Assembly (NCBI GenBank): GCA_903772945.1
Contig: CAICTM010000077.1
Location: 62,001 to 126,000, forward strand
Reading direction: 5' to 3'
Length of the DNA stretch: 64,000 nucleotides
DNA from: Seminavis robusta
Lineage: Eukaryota; Bacillariophyta; Bacillariophyceae; Naviculales; Naviculaceae
The notes beneath the pieces are model-generated. The model was not told the origin of the DNA. It ran no database searches and was given only the letters and a program-made list of their open reading frames with translations. Shown in pieces: positions 10,026 through 20,917 of this stretch. Each line of letters begins with the position of its first letter. The first letter of the stretch is position 1. The position numbers and the translations under genes are program-made.

Positions 10026-11819
10026 ATGCCCATGCCCACCACCTTTCGCGTCGTGTGTGCCGTCATTGGCCTGTGTGCACTGCTGGGAATGCTCTTTGAA
10101 GAGCGATTGGTTCTCCAACTCAAGAGCGTAGATGTCATGTCGGGGTCGTCTCGAGTGGCCATCAGCAGCACTGGTGGTGGTGCTGGTTCTTTTTCCTTTC
10201 CCGAAAGCTCCAAGGCAGCCTTGGCGTCTTCCATTCCAACCAGTCCAGTTGCATTTGATGCCGAGAAGCCGCTATTTGTCTTGAGTCTCGTCAATCATTA
10301 CGATTTGGCGATTCCCAGGTACTTTGAATGCGCTGGATACAACCGCAGCAACATGGTCAATCGTTGGATGCCAGTATCCACAAATCCAAAAGAAAAACGG
10401 CGGACTGTGGGACAATGCTTACGGGACAAGGTCACCAGCCGCACACGAATTACCACCAGTTCGTGTGGAAACAACAATCACGTCTGGTTGAATACACAGT
10501 TTCTGCAAGCACCAAGACTCAATCCCAAACGCTTTCGGGCTCATGATTGCTTTGATCTGGTCATGTCGCCGGGTGCCTTGACACACTTGGCAGAAAATGC
10601 ATATCCACAAGGGGGCACCATTTTGAATGTCATTCGAGATCCCATGGAATGGGTACAGACACTCTCACCACAATTACCAAAGCATTGGCATGAGTGGTGC
10701 AATGACAATCACAACAATGCATTTCCAGGGCTGGGAGAAGTCAACAACAAACGAAGTCTGCTGGGATTTTATCTAGAATACCAAAACAGAATCAAAGAGT
10801 TTGTGGCAAACAACAACAATCAAAATTGGAATTATGTCGAAATTGATTTGAGACATTCTCATCAAGAGATTGGAGCACAGTTGCAACAACAGCTGGGAAT
10901 TGACAAGCAATGCTGGGTGGACTCCGCTGTCGGCAACTTTGGCACGGAGGAGGACGATCCTCTAATATTGGCCAATCAACCGCGACCCAATGACATTACG
11001 TATCCAGCATTGGTCACAGCCATGCCCAAGTCGGGGACATCCACAATAAATGACTACTTTGGATGTGGACTGGGGGAGTGGACTGCCTCTCATCAATGGA
11101 CATGGATGACTCATGATAGTCCTAAAGGTGTCAAGGAAATTACTATTGGAGAGTGCATGGTGGCCAATAGCGAAAACAACACGGATATATTGAAAGGCTG
11201 TGGGAATGCCATGGTGTGGAGTGATACTGGTGTGTTGCGACATGCCAACCGAAAAATGAAAACAAAAGGAATCTGCTACCTGCCAATGTTGCACATGCAA
11301 GGTCTCGAACGATTTTACAACGCATATCCTCGTGGCACAATCATTCACATGGTCCGCGAAACTTCCTCCTGGATTTCATCCGTCAAGCGATGGAACAATT
11401 TGCACCTTCGCTGGGTCAAGGGCAAGTGTATGGGTGCTGGATTTCCAAAGCATGTGGATGCCCCGGATAGGGAATGGGAACAGTTCTACGAGGGTGTCAC
11501 TGAGATTGTGCGTTCTTTTGTCAAAAGTCATCCCTCCTTGACTTACATTGAACTCCCACTGAGCGAAAATGCGGCACCGATGGTCCATGATATCTTTCGA
11601 TTCCCCAAGAGCTGTTGGGGACACTCCAATGTCAACAACCCAGACAACAAAGCCGTATCGCAGCCACCCAAGGCGAAGAATGCAACTAGTCCAGTCAAGG
11701 ACGTCAACACAGGAGTCAAAAATGAGAAACTGCCACCCTTGGCGCTTGCGAAGAATGCAACTGGGAACACACCGCGGATGCAAGGGTTTGCGCCAAAGAC
11801 TCCGGCACGGCGTTCATAA
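10026..11819 (+). CDS. Two-lobed sulfotransferase-like type II membrane protein
   Basis: A 597-residue single-exon protein. An N-terminal hydrophobic segment (about residues 8-26) is a signal anchor, suggesting a Golgi luminal enzyme. The second half has the hallmarks of PAPS-dependent sulfotransferases: a 5'-phosphosulfate loop MPKSGTST near residue 333 and a 3'-phosphate-binding-type block MVRETSSWISSVKRW near residue 440. The first half repeats the same layout (FVLSLVNHYDLAIPRYF, later VIRDPMEWVQ) but has lost the Lys-Ser-Gly-Thr loop, so it looks like a tandem domain duplication with one degenerate lobe. The C-terminus is a Lys/Pro/Asn-rich tail. The substrate is unknown; carbohydrate is the usual acceptor class for Golgi members. 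Confidence 0.78.
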   Translation: MPMPTTFRVVCAVIGLCALLGMLFEERLVLQLKSVDVMSGSSRVAISSTGGGAGSFSFPESSKAALASSIPTSPVAFDAEKPLFVLSLVNHYDLAIPRYFECAGYNRSNMVNRWMPVSTNPKEKRRTVGQCLRDKVTSRTRITTSSCGNNNHVWLNTQFLQAPRLNPKRFRAHDCFDLVMSPGALTHLAENAYPQGGTILNVIRDPMEWVQTLSPQLPKHWHEWCNDNHNNAFPGLGEVNNKRSLLGFYLEYQNRIKEFVANNNNQNWNYVEIDLRHSHQEIGAQLQQQLGIDKQCWVDSAVGNFGTEEDDPLILANQPRPNDITYPALVTAMPKSGTSTINDYFGCGLGEWTASHQWTWMTHDSPKGVKEITIGECMVANSENNTDILKGCGNAMVWSDTGVLRHANRKMKTKGICYLPMLHMQGLERFYNAYPRGTIIHMVRETSSWISSVKRWNNLHLRWVKGKCMGAGFPKHVDAPDREWEQFYEGVTEIVRSFVKSHPSLTYIELPLSENAAPMVHDIFRFPKSCWGHSNVNNPDNKAVSQPPKAKNATSPVKDVNTGVKNEKLPPLALAKNATGNTPRMQGFAPKTPARRS

Positions 11820-13434
11820 AGTGGTAGCCTGCCAAATGGCACATATGGATGACAGCTGCAAATGTCCTTGGGGATTCGGCGTGAAATGGCGCAGGCACGC
11901 TGAACCCGTACCGTACGCTAAGATGGATTTATGCGTTTGGAGAATCCTGACGGGGTTGTGGGATTACGACGGCACGGCAATGCAGGCAACTCCCGCTGCA
12001 TGCACGAACAATGCAAGAAGCGGCAATTTGGGTTTCACTAGTCAAAGGAAGTTGTGTGCTAGCTCGCTGTTAGAAACCTAAGATGGTGAACTAACAAGGT
12101 TCATATTATTGTCTCTTCTGTTGTCTCTAGCTACTAGTAGGCCAGGGTACCTCTTCCTGCAGCACGGTATCATCTCCATCGACGATGCAGTGAACAGGCA
12201 GTTTTAGAAGGTTTACTATGGGTTAGAGGGAACTATGATAAGGATGGGGGCAGAGAAGGGAGGGCAGGAGGATGCAGGAACGCAAGCCGAGCAATCGATG
12301 GGGTGAGCAGGGCAGGAGCAAAGCCAAAGAAGGAGGGGATGCCAGGTGGGGGGGAGGGAGGAGCACCGGAGTAAGACTAGTGGAAGAGATCAAGGGCACC
12401 TCGGTCATCCCAACGCTTGGAAACATCGAGAGCTGGGACACGGGAGCCTCTGAGACACATGGTCGCGGCACGGGCGAGAGCGATGCTCAACCTTGCCGAG
12501 ATGAAAGAGCGAACCACAGAGTAGGGCTTGGACCACTTGTGAGCCAAAAGCTGAGAGAGCCGTTGGAGAACAGCAGTAGTGCGGCAGCAAAGAGGCCATC
12601 AGCAGAAACAACAAAGGGGTTGAAGTGTCGGTTTAGTTTTTAGGTTGAGTCAATCTACCATGAAAACTCCCTGCTCTATCTATTTTAAAATTAAAAAGAT
12701 GGCTGGACTGGTCTTCGGTTCAGCGCAATCTTCAGACGTTTTGCTCCCTTCGTCGTCGTCAATGCTCAATGGAAGGGTCTTGACTTGCCTCACGAAGGTC
12801 CATACTGGAGAAGTGCTGTGCCCACTCATTCAGGGGCGTGAGAGTCCTCCTCCACACTGCAGTGGAAGGTGCCAACCGATGACTACTAGTAGTATCCACG
12901 ACTGAACGTCGATTCCAACCTCGCCCGCAAGATCCTCATTCCTCATCATCACAGCAGCTCTCCTCGAACCTCGAAGCATGGTTGTATTTCCACTAACTAC
13001 ATCGTAGCTACTAGTACCTGCTAGCTACCAGTATTATTATTAACTCTTGCAACAACAGACAAACATCCGCGGCCAGTGAATGGTCCGTTCTGAGCGAAGC
13101 AGCGCCATTAGGAAATGATTTGGGAGGCCGTTTCTTGTTCTTGAAGTGGTTTCTCCAAAGAAACGTCGAAATGAAACGCCACCGTCAATGCCAACATGGC
13201 CACCTGTGCTACTAGTAGTAGCCGTTGTTGTCGTTGTCGCTGTCGCTGTCGTTGTCGTTGTCGTTGTCGTTGTTGGAAGATTGTTTCTCAAGTTTAACAA
13301 AGGAGAATCAAAATGAAACTGTGCTTGTTGTCAAGGAGTTTGCCGCGTCTGTTTCATTCCTGTCGACTAGACAGTGCGTGAACAGAACATCATCAACCAT
13401 CAGCAGCCACTCTCTCATTCAATTAGTTGTGACG
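11820..13434. other. Intergenic region, no supported gene
   Basis: About 1.6 kb between two plus-strand genes. Open frames (for example 12272-12643, low-complexity Gly/Arg/Ser) show no family signal and start in purine-rich sequence. Several CTAGTAG/CTAGCTA strings occur near 12130 and 13000. A GTTGTC/GCTGTC hexanucleotide run lies just before the next gene. Confidence 0.5.
13224..13277. repeat. Simple repeat, (GTTGTC)n with GCTGTC variants
   Basis: About nine hexanucleotide units upstream of the hydrolase start. It is open in one frame as poly-Leu/Ser but is better taken as 5' untranslated or promoter sequence, because a good ATG with signal peptide follows at 13435. Confidence 0.8.
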
Positions 13435-15042
13435 ATGGCCGCCATTCTACGCTTCCTCTGTACGGTGCTACCGCTCTTTTCATTGCTCGCTCTTGATTCG
13501 GTGATCCCAACCTCGTCTGCATTTGTTGTGATGCAGGGATATTCCTTGGAAGAGTATGAAGAGGCAAAGTGTCTAGATGGATCGCCGGGCATGTATTATT
13601 ATGCTCCTGCAGCTTCTGTTGCCTCATCCAACAGGTGGTACATTGAAATGCAAGGTGGTGGATGGTGCCACAGCGTAGTAAAGTGCACAGAGCGAAGCAA
13701 AACCTCATGGGGAACAACAGCACATGACAATCCCACCCTACGCAGAGCACAACCCTTTTTCAATGATGATCCAGCTATCAATCCTCTAATGCATGATTGG
13801 AACAAAGTCTTCTTTCGATATTGTGACGGTTTTTCGTTCAGCGGGACTATTGCGGAGCCACTAATTGGGGATGGTGGGACCGAGTTGCATCTCAGAGGAT
13901 TTGATATTTTGCAAGCAGGAATGGCAGATCTGTTTGCCAAATGGAACATGGATTTGGCAACAGATGTTGTTATTGGGGGGTGCAGTGCTGGTGGCTTGTC
14001 AAGTCTGTTGCATTGTGATCGCTGGGCAGATTTCTTACCACATGCCAAGGTTGCATGTGCCCCCGAATCTGGATTCTTCCTTGATTACAATCAGACTGAT
14101 AGGCTTACCTATGGAGACCTCATGAGAGATGGCATGGAGCTTCACCATCCAGTCTTGCCCACAAGTTGCACCGAGCAGGAAAATGACACATCCAGATGTG
14201 TTTACGCTGAACATGTTTCGCGGCACATCCAAACGCCCATCTTTGTAATGCAGTCTCTTTATGACAATTGGGTTAGGGGTGCAGTGAGTCTCAGCAACGG
14301 GAATGTAGCAGCCATTGAAACATTTGGTGCCCTTGTCAAGGATACGGTCCTTCACATTACAAAGAATCAGTCAGTGGTCAGTGATCAGAACGGAGTCTTT
14401 CTCCTCTCATGCGAGTTTCACTGTGGAGGCAATGACATTGAGATCGATGGTCTCAACAAGCCAGAGGCCCTCAAATTGTGGTACGAGCAACAAGACATGA
14501 CCAACGTGTACCTGCAAGAAGAAACGTACCAGTGCGAGGGATGTTGTTTAGCTCCTTCTCCAACTGGAGTTCCAACAGTGCCTCCAACAAGTCAAACCCC
14601 TACTACAAGCCCTACGGCAAGCCCCAGCCAATCTCCCACCAGCAGTACAAGACCCAGTCAAGTTCCCAGCACAGCACCCAGCCTCCACCCATCTGGAATG
14701 CCAAGTGGATCATTTAGCGTGGATCCATCGTCAGTGCCAAGTCGATCACCAACTGGAATGCCCATTGGAGCCTCGAATCCCCCCATTGGAAAACCGAGCC
14801 AGAGCTCGAGCCCCGGTGTGACGCCTGTTAGCATCTTGCCAAGTCAAAGTCCCAGTGCAACTCCCTCGGGGCAGAATCTGCGGGCTGGTGACTCTGATCT
14901 GGCCGGGCATACGGACGAAACTCCGAAACGAAAGTCGATAGTGTTTCCTTTGCTTGTTTCCACATTATGCTATTTGGTTGTCCTGGCGGTGGGAGCCCTC
15001 CTGTTCTTTGCCAACAAGAAGGCAAGCTCAGAAAACTTGTAA
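13435..15042 (+). CDS. Notum/pectin-acetylesterase-family hydrolase with membrane anchor
   Basis: A 535-residue secreted or surface esterase of the alpha/beta-hydrolase PAE/Notum family. The chosen ATG gives a signal peptide (residues about 4-30); the frame is open upstream only through a simple repeat. Family features: YIEMQGGGWC (oxyanion region), FRYCDGFSF, the nucleophile elbow GGCSAGG (Ser), a downstream YDNW Asp candidate, and CEFHCGG with the His candidate, so the catalytic triad appears intact. After the enzyme (about residue 365) comes a long Pro/Ser/Thr stalk with repeated PSxxPS/PTxxPT units typical of diatom surface proteins, then a transmembrane helix (FPLLVSTLCYLVVLAVGALL) and a short basic tail. 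The likely substrate is an ester on extracellular polysaccharide or lipid; this cannot be narrowed further. Confidence 0.88.
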   Translation: MAAILRFLCTVLPLFSLLALDSVIPTSSAFVVMQGYSLEEYEEAKCLDGSPGMYYYAPAASVASSNRWYIEMQGGGWCHSVVKCTERSKTSWGTTAHDNPTLRRAQPFFNDDPAINPLMHDWNKVFFRYCDGFSFSGTIAEPLIGDGGTELHLRGFDILQAGMADLFAKWNMDLATDVVIGGCSAGGLSSLLHCDRWADFLPHAKVACAPESGFFLDYNQTDRLTYGDLMRDGMELHHPVLPTSCTEQENDTSRCVYAEHVSRHIQTPIFVMQSLYDNWVRGAVSLSNGNVAAIETFGALVKDTVLHITKNQSVVSDQNGVFLLSCEFHCGGNDIEIDGLNKPEALKLWYEQQDMTNVYLQEETYQCEGCCLAPSPTGVPTVPPTSQTPTTSPTASPSQSPTSSTRPSQVPSTAPSLHPSGMPSGSFSVDPSSVPSRSPTGMPIGASNPPIGKPSQSSSPGVTPVSILPSQSPSATPSGQNLRAGDSDLAGHTDETPKRKSIVFPLLVSTLCYLVVLAVGALLFFANKKASSENL

Positions 15043-15241
15043 GTTGCAAATGAATGGTACAGTCGTAGCGCTCGATCGATCCCTATCCTTGGAAGCGCAA
15101 CCTTTTTATACTGTAGCCATCGAGAGGTTCAGCTAGTGAATCAAAAGCATACAACGGGGTACTAGTACTCGCATGCACTAATAGCTAGCTAGAGCCACGC
15201 AGATGACATGACTGAATGATTAACAGACGACTTATCTTTAA

Positions 15242-17655
15242 TTAACTTGTAGAGCTCAAAGATCTCAACAGAGTGCTGCCATTGATCACTTTGGTAGTCA
15301 CGCAAATGATGTGGTATGGGAACTTTGGCCTGTTCGACAGGTATCGGAGCGCTGCAATCTCCATGTGTGTTACACCCCCCACAAACATGATCATGAGAGT
15401 GGGCTTGCGAGTAGTACCGGCACCCCGATCCGCCGCCAAATTACCAAGACTGGGGCCCTTTGGTCTCTTGACCGCTGTTGACAAGTCCTCAGGAGGATAC
15501 TGCAGGAACGTTATTTGTGTGAGCGGGAGACAGCTGCGATACGACGCTTTCGAGCTACCGAAGTCAGAGGCATCATCAAACTTACATGTTGCGTAACGTC
15601 CACGAGACGCCCGGGAAGTTCCTTGAGTACAGTGTCCTCTTTGCCTCTCCAACCTTGAACAGCGGCCTGAACTAGGCGTACCGAGAGAGGTGCATAGCCG
15701 CTGGACACGTACGAGACGTCATCGGGCTCTACCGTGTTCACCTCGGCATTTATCAAGATGAGTGACTTGCGAAGGGAATTGAATGGAGATGTCGAGTCCA
15801 TCCAGAGAGTTTCTCGTCGTCGAAGCACCCCAATCTTTTCGAGGTTGCGGAGCACAAAGAGATATTCGTAGCCGTATGTTTGCACAATATCACGACGCAG
15901 GGCATCATATCGTGACGACTTGATGCCCCCAGCACAAAGAGATTGCAGACACATCAAGCGAAAGAACCGAATGGGTGGATACTGACAGGCAACGAGGTCT
16001 TCCAGGAAATCGTAGCACGATTCTCCTTCAATCATGGACCGTTCCGTCTGCCATCTCTCCCGGAATGTGGCCTCTTCCGAGAATGCCTTGACCAATTCGG
16101 CGAGGTGAATATGGTTGGTGAGCGACCTCAAGTTTTGCGTAAAAACCGGAATTTGTTTGACGAATTGGTGTATTTCGGTCAAGTCTCTGTTTTTACCCTT
16201 GCTGGTAAAGTTTTGATGGGATTCCCGCAGAGCTTTGGCTTGATTCTGCAGAAAGATTCCAAACTTTTCGACATGTTGATCTCGTACTTCGGCAAAGAGA
16301 GAATCCGATCCGTTGACTCCCAAGGCAACAATTTCCTCGTCTGTCTTTTCCTTTTGCTTCTTTTCGGCGGCGTCGTCATCTTCCGGGTTGATTGTATTGA
16401 TATCTACTTTGATGAACCTAGCAGCGGCAGCAGTAGATTGTGGATGTATTGGATACATATATTATATTGTGAAGGTTGATGGATTGGCAGCGAAAAGAAT
16501 AACGTGAGAGACCACGATGTAATGACAGAGTATATTAGAATGCTGCTTCGATCGATAAACTTACCCACAATCAATTCCAACCAGTTCGTCCATGAGTCCT
16601 TCATATGTCAATGGGGTTGTCATGGGAGTAATATAATCTACTCTTCGATCCAGCACCAACAATGCGGCAACATCTCCTCCCGCGACCGGTCCTGGGTGCG
16701 CCTCCTCTTGATTGGGCGCCACCAAGTACTCGTCGACGGTTAGATTGAGCATTTTGCGCACGACATCTTCTCCCAGCGGTCCCAATGATTGAATACGAGG
16801 AATGGTCCCCACGACGTCTTGCAATTTGAGAATACTGCGTGCCACGGTGGCCACTAGAGTGCTGGGAGTGCCTTCGGATTGTGCCTCTTTCATGGCATCA
16901 TCGTATTCCAACGAGTACAAGTCGGCTTCTAGCGGAAAAATGTCGAGTTGCAATCGATGGACCGAGACATTGGGATTGGCAGCGAGTCCTGTACTATGAA
17001 TCATTTTGTGTACCAAAGCAGTGGGTTGTGGTAAATAGACGATGCGATGATGCGTCTTTGTGGTTTTCTTCCAAGATTTGATTCTCTTGATGACATTTTG
17101 TGTTTGCGATAAGTCGGAGGCTCTCAAAAAGTACGTAACGACGTCCACGTCAATAATGGCATCTTCCCAAGAGGACTGTCCCTTGAGACTGACTTCTGCG
17201 CTTCCTTCGGCTGTGGTATCCGTGGAAGTTCGAATGCCTTCGGTGTGCATGGCATTCGACAAGATGCGAGTGCCGACCAAGGAGAGACCCTTGGGCAGCG
17301 GAAAGGAATTGTGGGAATCCCAATTCTTTTTCTTGTTGGTGAATGTACGCGTATGAGGATTCGACAAGACTTGACGCATCAATAAGGTCCGCAGACTTTC
17401 CGTGCCAAACACTAGCAATTGCCGAAAGGACGAAGATTCCGTCATCATGCCGGTAGTAGTAGTAGTAGCACCACCCTTGGACTGGAACGGATCCGTCTTG
17501 AGCAACGACAGCAACTGCTCTTCATTGTCAATGCGAAGGGCCACTGGCAGCGATGGCACTGGGTTCAACGGAGTTGGAGGTGGAAGAATAACTTCATTCT
17601 CCTTCTCAGAGCCAACCACGACACCACCGCTCTTATTAGTTGCAGGATCCATCAT
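15242..17655 (-). CDS. VPS33: VPS33-type Sec1/Munc18 protein
   Basis: A subunit of the HOPS/CORVET tethering complexes that guides SNARE assembly at endosomes and the vacuole. I infer three exons: 16565-17655, 15586-16417 and 15242-15499, joined through GTAAGT...TAG (147 nt, phase 2) and GTAAGT...CAG (86 nt, phase 0) introns, giving 726 residues, near the usual family length. Exon 1 contains the SM-protein signature LVLDRRVDYITPMTTPLTYEGLMDE. The join restores GIDCGFIKVD, as in other VPS33 proteins. The last exon gives the conserved C-terminus FVGGVTHMEIAALRYL followed by TTKVINGSTLL. The start (Met-Met-Asp) is the first ATG. The gene is divergent from the BTB gene, with 191 bp between the ATGs. 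Confidence 0.9.
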
Positions 17656-17846
17656 GGTCGATCTTTTTTTGTGGCAGCTTTTCGATTGTGAAAGGCTATT
17701 AAGTCACGGATTTGGCGGGATTCCAGCATTGCTTTTCGAAAGCCTTGTCTTGTTTTTCGCTCTCTGATCATCATCATTATTTCTCCTTCTTTGTTGGGTT
17801 GGTGCACTCTCTTTCAAAAGACAAAAAGGACGAGGCGACCATAAAG
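17656..17846. promoter_or_regulatory. Compact bidirectional promoter region (inferred)
   Basis: Only 191 bp separate the start codons of VPS33 (minus) and the BTB gene (plus), so both promoters and 5' untranslated regions must lie here or overlap the genes. No specific element was recognised; the call rests on spacing alone. Confidence 0.45.
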
Positions 17847-19046
17847 ATGGCCAGTGGACACAAGCGTCAATGCGACGATGAAGAGGGACGAAGGGCCTAC
17901 AAGCTGGCACGCAAGGACTTGGAAACTCTGCCGGAGGATGACGGCCAATCCATCACGTTGTTGAAGTGGAGCACCGATCGCCGCAAAGACACCTACTCCG
18001 ACTGGACCATTGAAATCATTGTGGTCAATGGAGGAGAACAAGAGGAGCAAGTCAATGTCTACCATGTTCACAAGTGTGTCTTGGCGCGAGGGGTTCGACG
18101 AAGCAAGTACTTTGACAAACAGTTCCGCAATGAACGCAACTTTCCCTTGACAAAACCGGCCACCAGTCGCTTGGAGCTGGATCCATTACAAGCCAAGGCG
18201 TTCCCACAGGTTTTGGACTACATGTATAATCCCAACTGTCCTCTGCAGATTTCCACAGAGAATGCTACTGCATTGCACTCCCTGGCGGACTACTTGGATA
18301 TGCACCAGCTTCGATGGGTGGCAACTAGCTTTTGCAGAAGTGACGTCTCTCTGGACACTATGGAAACTTACTATGATCATGCCATGACTCTATTCAATGA
18401 AACTGTTCTGTCCATTCTAGCAGAGTTCATGGCCAACAATTTGAACAGCATTGATCCAAACTCCACTCTTGTCCAACACATCCATCTTCGATTGTGGGTG
18501 GACGTATTGGCTCACGTCAAACCCCAGGATAGATACACTGCTTCTCTTGATGCAAGCAAACTGGTGGCCAAGGTTCTCACTCGTCACAAGGATACCCTGG
18601 ATGCCAAAACATTCCAGTTTCTCACGGCACAAGACTCCTTGCCCAGAATCGATCCGTCCGTGGCACTGACTCTGCTGGAAATCGAAGACGAAATGGCCAT
18701 CGTCTCTGTGGATGACAATGCCCCACCAACATCGCTTCAGAAGCGATGTGCCAAAGCACTCGCCAAGACGTGGCAGATCTTTGACACTGCGGAGGAGCGG
18801 CTGAAGGAGCGATCACCTGCCTTTCTTACGGAGCTACTCCACCAGTCACTCGGTGAAGCAAGAGTGGAAAATGAGGTAATCAAGATCGACCTCGAGCAGA
18901 AACAGCAGCGCTTGACAGAAACAGAGCAGCGCTTGACAGACGCAAGACAGTCCTTGTGGAAGTTTTCTCGTCCATCGAATCGTGGTGCCGAAGAGAACGG
19001 TACTCGACTTTGGCGTGGCTTGGAACTGCCTGCCTCTTGGTTTTAA
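17847..19046 (+). CDS. BTB/POZ domain protein
   Basis: A 399-residue protein. The ATG at 17847 (MASGHKRQ) is chosen because the frame upstream is open only from non-ATG codons. An N-terminal BTB/POZ fold covers about residues 45-150 (VYHVHKCVLARGVRRSKYFDKQF is typical: the buried VHK, then the SxYF motif), followed by a BACK-like helical region (residues about 150-290). It ends in a Glu/Gln-rich coiled coil (about 345-380). BTB-BACK proteins often serve as cullin-3 substrate adaptors, but no kelch or other binding domain is present here, so partner and role are open. The 3' end converges on the next gene. Confidence 0.82.
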   Translation: MASGHKRQCDDEEGRRAYKLARKDLETLPEDDGQSITLLKWSTDRRKDTYSDWTIEIIVVNGGEQEEQVNVYHVHKCVLARGVRRSKYFDKQFRNERNFPLTKPATSRLELDPLQAKAFPQVLDYMYNPNCPLQISTENATALHSLADYLDMHQLRWVATSFCRSDVSLDTMETYYDHAMTLFNETVLSILAEFMANNLNSIDPNSTLVQHIHLRLWVDVLAHVKPQDRYTASLDASKLVAKVLTRHKDTLDAKTFQFLTAQDSLPRIDPSVALTLLEIEDEMAIVSVDDNAPPTSLQKRCAKALAKTWQIFDTAEERLKERSPAFLTELLHQSLGEARVENEVIKIDLEQKQQRLTETEQRLTDARQSLWKFSRPSNRGAEENGTRLWRGLELPASWF

Positions 19047-19264
19047 TGGCAATATGTATGTCATATCCCATCGCATCATTGAGGATGAGGAGAGCTTCAC
19101 GTCTTTGGTATGATCCCAACGAGCTCTTGTAGAGAAGGAGTGATTGGAGGAGATCCCTATGAGTTTGTTCTTCAGGGAGAAAGAGACAGGAGCACAGCTT
19201 CGTTTCGTTTGAGATATTGTCTAGTTTAGAAACCGTAATGAAGCAAATAGGCAAACTTGTATGT

Positions 19265-20509
19265 CTACTGGGCTGACACGCGTTCCGCGTTGCTGCATCC
19301 TCCTTTCTCGTCAGCCACAAAAGAGATCGAATCGCAGTCGAGGGGGCTGCCATAGACGACCGGGCGTGGATCGGTTAGAAAGACCCAATTCATTTTCTCG
19401 GCATGTTCAAAACTCTTCTGTGCATGGTATGAAAGCAACCTCGTGAAACAGCTTGTACCGTCACTCAGGGTAGGGAGTGTGAATGTATCACCATCGAGAG
19501 ACTTGAACGTCTTGCTTCCTCGGTATCGTTCGTGTGCCAGCGATGGGTCGAGGATCTTGATGCGATAGAGTGCCTCATATGCATTGTCTGCAGCTGACAC
19601 GATGCAGAGTCTTTGGCTGACAAATGCCTTTTGAATCTTCCACAAGAGTGGGAGGGTGTTTCGAACGTCCCACAATTTGCCTCCGTCCAAGTTGAGCTCC
19701 TCGAGAATGCCTTGCGGGGTGGACAAAGAAAGGATTCGTACGCCGACAACTTGCCGAGCATCGCCCCACTTGCGGGTGATACAGCACTGGACAAGGTTTT
19801 CTCGTTCTCTAAGGAGACCGTATGCCTTGGCACACATCTTTCGCACTTCATTCTTGTTGACATACCAAGGAATCTCAATCCGACAGATCGGGGAAGTCGA
19901 GTGCGACTTTGGTAATTTCGTTGTCTCGATCTCGTGATCTTCGAGCATCTCCCATCCTTGGGGTTCTCTTGCATTGGTATAGTCGCTGCACATTGCTTTG
20001 GCCCGTTCCCACTCTTTCATCCAGAACTCTATCAACAAGTGTTCTCCGCGTCGCATGGCTGTTTCGTATTTCTTTTGGGCCTGCTCAACCTTGAGACCCC
20101 AGTACGCATCGTGCGCTATTCCAATCCTGTACGCATCACCACTTCGCTTGGCTTCATCGTAGCTTGTCTTGGCCTCTTTGATCTTTGCTTCCGCCTGTTC
20201 GATCCGACTGCTTCGCTGTTCTTTTCGTGCATCCCGGAACTGCTTCTCTGCGCTACGCATCTCCGCTTGTGAAATTCTCATCTCCGTTTCGGCCAATTCC
20301 ACCTTGCTGAAAACACCGGTTGCCCATGCTTCGCTGACGGCCTTTTCAGCCTTTTGAAACCGGATTCGTGCTGCCTTGAGTCTTTCTTCGGCAGATTCGT
20401 CAGGTCCGATCGTGTTGCCGAGTTCAACGTCAAGCAGTGGCCCCATTTCGACTCGGCAGGAGATTACCTGGTCTCTTGGCATTTTCTTGGAGTAACTGAG
20501 CTGTGTCAT
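19265..20509 (-). CDS. Coiled-coil protein of unknown function
   Basis: A 414-residue single-exon protein not recognised as any family. The first half (about residues 35-165) is a charged Ala/Glu/Lys/Arg-rich coiled coil. The second half (about 185-400) is a mixed globular region with IEIPWYVNKNEVRKMCAKAY, ILSLSTPQGILEELNLDGGKLWDVR and ALYRIKILDPSLAHERYRG. No signal peptide or membrane span was seen. The ATG at 20507-20509 is the first in frame. It is convergent with the BTB gene (218 bp apart) and divergent from the TLC gene. Coding status is supported by length, even composition and lack of stops; the function cannot be assigned. Confidence 0.72.
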   Translation of the reverse strand: MTQLSYSKKMPRDQVISCRVEMGPLLDVELGNTIGPDESAEERLKAARIRFQKAEKAVSEAWATGVFSKVELAETEMRISQAEMRSAEKQFRDARKEQRSSRIEQAEAKIKEAKTSYDEAKRSGDAYRIGIAHDAYWGLKVEQAQKKYETAMRRGEHLLIEFWMKEWERAKAMCSDYTNAREPQGWEMLEDHEIETTKLPKSHSTSPICRIEIPWYVNKNEVRKMCAKAYGLLRERENLVQCCITRKWGDARQVVGVRILSLSTPQGILEELNLDGGKLWDVRNTLPLLWKIQKAFVSQRLCIVSAADNAYEALYRIKILDPSLAHERYRGSKTFKSLDGDTFTLPTLSDGTSCFTRLLSYHAQKSFEHAEKMNWVFLTDPRPVVYGSPLDCDSISFVADEKGGCSNAERVSAQ

Positions 20510-20917
20510 TACGATCTGACAGGGCTTGAATGTGTCTCTGTGGCTCGAATTATGGCATTGTTAATCTTATTGTCTTCCTGACCATGCCTGGACTGAGCGA
20601 TCGAAACGACACGGAGCAATCGATCGTTGCCTCAGTCAAAAACTGGCGGGAGAATGGACCAAACCAGTCGTTGCTCATTCTTCTCAAGCCTGGCTGGCTT
20701 TTGCCTAAGCCAGCAAAACCGTCTTGAAGATTTTTGCCGAAAGATTTGAAGGGGTTCGGAGGGTCACAAACCTTTGAAACAGGAACACCAAGGTCCAACA
20801 CACTGCCGAATCTACCGTAGCAGACTGACTTCAAAGGAGTAGTGTTGTCATCGAAACATCAAGACCCATCAGAAAGAGACCATTGCACAATCGGCTTCTG
20901 TTGCATAACCAAGGAAA
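20510..20917. other. Divergent intergenic region, coiled-coil gene to TLC gene
   Basis: About 408 bp between divergent start codons. It presumably holds both promoters. No open frame with family support and no clear repeat. Confidence 0.45.

Noticed and set aside
12272-12643. 123-codon frame, possible gene
   Set aside because: Starts and runs in purine-rich low-complexity DNA with no domain, and no spliced partner was seen.
13225-13434. Upstream extension of the hydrolase with a poly-Leu/Ser N-terminus
   Set aside because: It starts at TTG in a hexanucleotide repeat; the ATG at 13435 gives a proper signal peptide.
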